DNA of 62,077 bases from UBA1205 sp045598105 (GTDB taxonomy: Bacteria > Bacteroidota > Bacteroidia > Bacteroidales > WCHB1-69): positions 1 to 62,077 of the forward strand of contig JAZLLK010000046.1 of assembly GCA_045598105.1 (NCBI GenBank). Direction: 5' to 3'. The translations under genes were made by a program, and so were the position numbers. The notes under the pieces were generated by a model. It did not search any database. It saw only the letters and a program-made list of their open reading frames with translations, and was not told the DNA's origin. Below, in pieces: positions 60,413-62,077 of this stretch. Position 1 is the first letter of the stretch; each line of letters opens with the position of its first letter.

Positions 60413-61798
60413 ATGAACAGCGAATCTCAGAACATAGAATACAAGCAGTCGTGGAATGACAGATACCTAGAATGGATCTGCGGCTTTGCCAATGCGCAGG
60501 GCGGTTGCATCTATATCGGCGTTGATGACGATAAAAAAGTTGTCGGGGTGAAGGACAGCAAGCGGCTGATGGAGGATATTCCCAACAAGATCGTTACGCA
60601 CCTCGGCATTGTGGCTGATGTCAATTTGCTGAAAGCCGATGGGCTTGACTACATAAAAATTCAAGTAGAGCCGAACAGTGTGCCAATCAGTTACCGCGGA
60701 CATTACCATTATCGCAGCGGCAGCACCAAACAGGAATTGAAAGGTGCGGCTCTTCAAGAGTTCATCCTTCGGAAATTGGGACGTTCCTGGGACGACATCG
60801 GTCATGCCAAAGCTTCTATTGACAGCATTGACAGAAATGCTATCGACTATTTCATTAAAAAAGGAATCAACAGCGGTCGCATTGACCCTGCTGAATTGTC
60901 GGCATCCACACACGATATTCTTGAGAACCTGAACTTGCTGGATGATGACGGTAATCTTAAAAATGCGGCGTTGCTCCTGTTCGCTAAAAAACCGCAGAAA
61001 TACTTTGCGGGAGTGGAGTTCCAGATCGGCAGATTCGGGAAAGGCGATGGCGATCTTTTGGAACAAGACATCATTGACGGGAACATCTTACAAATGGCAG
61101 ACAAGGTGATGGAGGTGCTTCGTTTCAAGTATCTTCATTCTCCGATACGGTTTGAGGGAATGCAGCGGATTGAAACGCTTGAAATACCCGACAAGGCGTT
61201 CAGAGAGATACTTTACAATGCAATAGCCCACAAGTTATATACGGGTGCAACTATCCAAATGCATGTGTATGACGACCGAATAGAGGTTTGGAATGACGGG
61301 ACTTTGCCGGAGGGCTATACACCCGAAACGCTTATGCAACGCCATGCGTCCAAACCCCGCAACAAGAACGTCGCTTTCGCTTTCTTCAAAGCCGGTTTCA
61401 TTGACCGATGGGGGCTTGGTTACAAGAAAATTATGGAAGGATTCAAGACCGCCGGACTGAAACTCCCGGCAATTGAGCTTGTGGATGGCGGAGTGCGAGT
61501 GACAGTTTGGAGGCAAAATGTTGAAAGCTCTGTCGCTGGTGATATTACCAATGTGTCACAGGTTCAACTGACTGAAAGACAAAAGAATATACTGCTGCAG
61601 CTAATAAGAACCGGACAAAGCAGTGTCACTGAAAATGTCACTGAAAATGTCACTGCACTGTCCAAATTGTTAAAAGTGTCGGAAAGAACCATTAAGCGCG
61701 ATCTTGCAAAGCTTCAGACACTGGGGCTTGTCCGACACGATGGTCCTGATAAAGGTGGCAAATGGGTGGTACTGAAATATAATAAATCCAACAATTGA
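60413..61798 (+). CDS. AlbA_2/Schlafen-type ATP-binding transcriptional regulator-like protein
   Basis: 461 residues. The N-terminal domain matches AlbA_2: ESQNIEYKQSWNDRYLEW, then ICGFANAQGGCIYIGVDDD and YHYRSGSTKQELKG. The middle (about 200-360) is the ATP-binding region of this family (REILYNAIAHKLYTGATIQM, IEVWNDGTLPEG, PRNKNVAFAFFKAGFIDRWGLG). The C-terminus carries a winged helix (ALSKLLKVSERTIKRDLAKLQTLGLV). A short repeat (SVTENVTENVT) precedes it. Such proteins are common inside restriction-modification and other defence loci and are predicted DNA- or RNA-binding regulators. It is intact, while both sides hold gene fragments. Codon use differs by eye from the upstream genes, suggesting transfer. 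Confidence 0.9.
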   Translation: MNSESQNIEYKQSWNDRYLEWICGFANAQGGCIYIGVDDDKKVVGVKDSKRLMEDIPNKIVTHLGIVADVNLLKADGLDYIKIQVEPNSVPISYRGHYHYRSGSTKQELKGAALQEFILRKLGRSWDDIGHAKASIDSIDRNAIDYFIKKGINSGRIDPAELSASTHDILENLNLLDDDGNLKNAALLLFAKKPQKYFAGVEFQIGRFGKGDGDLLEQDIIDGNILQMADKVMEVLRFKYLHSPIRFEGMQRIETLEIPDKAFREILYNAIAHKLYTGATIQMHVYDDRIEVWNDGTLPEGYTPETLMQRHASKPRNKNVAFAFFKAGFIDRWGLGYKKIMEGFKTAGLKLPAIELVDGGVRVTVWRQNVESSVAGDITNVSQVQLTERQKNILLQLIRTGQSSVTENVTENVTALSKLLKVSERTIKRDLAKLQTLGLVRHDGPDKGGKWVVLKYNKSNN

Positions 61799-61838
61799 AC
61801 AATGAGAAAATGATGACGCAAGAATAATAATTGAATAA

Positions 61839-61916
61839 AAAATCTCCCTCCCCGAAGAACATTTGCCGAACAAGCAGTTTTTGGAGTGGCACAGGGAGAG
61901 AGTGTTTGAAAAGTAA
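61839..61916 (+). pseudogene. Fragment encoding the C-terminus of an unidentified protein
   Basis: The frame between stops reads KISLPEEHLPNKQFLEWHRE and ends RVFEK. The composition looks coding, but no start codon exists. It lies 14 bases before the methyltransferase fragment copy B, the usual spacing of consecutive genes in an operon, so it is probably the end of a deleted gene. Confidence 0.5.
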
Positions 61917-61930
61917 AAAGAGGATAATAT

Positions 61931-62008
61931 ATGGCGAAGAAAAAATATACATTCATTGATTTGTTCGCAGGGTGCGGTGATGATGTGAATTTGATAAGAG
62001 GAATTTAG
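61931..62008 (+). pseudogene. Truncated C5-cytosine methyltransferase start (copy B)
   Basis: The frame begins MAKKKYTFIDLFAGCG, a convincing start of a Dcm-type methyltransferase with most of motif I, then changes to DDVNLIRGI and stops. Copy A at 59856 is the same start with a different junction. Confidence 0.75.
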
Positions 62009-62077
62009 AATAAATAAGTCCTCAAAGAAAACAACAAAATACGGAAACAATGAACGAACCGGCGTTTGTAAATAGAG
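62002..62077 (+). repeat. Direct repeat, copy B (76 bp)
   Basis: It matches 59908-59983 at about 82% without gaps and reaches the window end. The final 15 bases (CGTTTGTAAATAGAG) are identical in both. Confidence 0.9.
62050..62077 (+). CDS. Start of a second DUF1016-type gene (runs out of the window)
   Basis: ATG at 62050 reads MNEPAFVNR, nearly the same as MAEPTFVNR of the fragment at 59956. Only nine codons are visible, so the call rests on this likeness and on the shared upstream repeat. Confidence 0.5.

Overview
The window looks like a chromosomal segment of an anaerobic member of the Bacteroidota, probably Bacteroidales-like. The evidence is direct. Many intergenic regions carry the Bacteroidota promoter element TAnnTTTG. 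Two proteins end in, or appear to end in, a type IX secretion (T9SS) C-terminal sorting domain. There is an S46 dipeptidyl peptidase, a C10 protease, TamL- and LolA-type envelope genes, and an RpsP with the long Ala/Glu-rich tail seen in this phylum. Anaerobic life is suggested by the class III ribonucleotide reductase pair nrdD-nrdG and by the [FeFe]-hydrogenase maturation GTPase HydF. Species and genus cannot be assigned from what is visible.

Layout. 1-3.2 kb: the end of a secreted protein gene, a stand-alone 5S rRNA gene with its terminator, and a three-gene exported-protein operon of unknown role. 3.2-7.4 kb (minus): an operon of outer-membrane barrel, glycosyltransferase 9, queA and hydF. 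7.6-8.8 kb: rpsP-rimM. 8.9-12.0 kb (minus): a DUF58 protein and a DPP11-like S46 peptidase. 12.2-15.5 kb: infC-rpmI-rplT, then grpE-dnaJ; infC appears to start at ATA. 15.5-21.7 kb (minus): a DUF4392 protein, a 1514-residue T9SS surface protein (Gly-rich domain plus 11 MBG-like repeats), and a small secreted protein. 21.8-24.4 kb: sugar nucleotidyltransferase, VanX-like dipeptidase and an ABC ATPase without a permease. 24.4-29.4 kb (minus): an MsbA-like exporter and a 1058-residue propeller/outer-membrane-barrel protein. 29.8-36.1 kb: C10 protease, cation/proton antiporter, folB, tpiA, prmA. 36.2-41.5 kb: a 1506-residue exported protein of unknown function, then rplU-rpmA. 41.7-46.6 kb: a small barrel protein, a LOG-family hydrolase, and a cobalamin riboswitch driving a BtuB-like receptor and a BtuG-like lipoprotein. 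46.8-49.4 kb: nrdD-nrdG. 49.5-50.9 kb: an ECF sigma / small membrane protein / Spy-like triad. 51.0-58.4 kb: a secreted protein, then ftsK-lolA-tamL. 58.9-59.6 kb: two tandem DUF4359-like proteins.

The last 2.2 kb (59.8-62.1 kb) differs by eye in base and codon use. It looks like a scrambled restriction-modification or defence locus. Twice, about 2.1 kb apart, the first codons of a C5-cytosine methyltransferase (MAKK..YTFI.LFA) are joined to the region just upstream of a DUF1016-type nuclease gene. An AlbA_2/Schlafen-type regulator lies between the two copies. This is the strongest candidate for something unusual, although an assembly artefact at a repeat is a real alternative.

Most of the rest is housekeeping and cell-envelope biology: protein and nucleic-acid synthesis, LPS and lipoprotein traffic, B12 capture at the surface, and peptide-scavenging proteases. 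No CRISPR array, complete insertion sequence, tRNA gene or integrase was seen.
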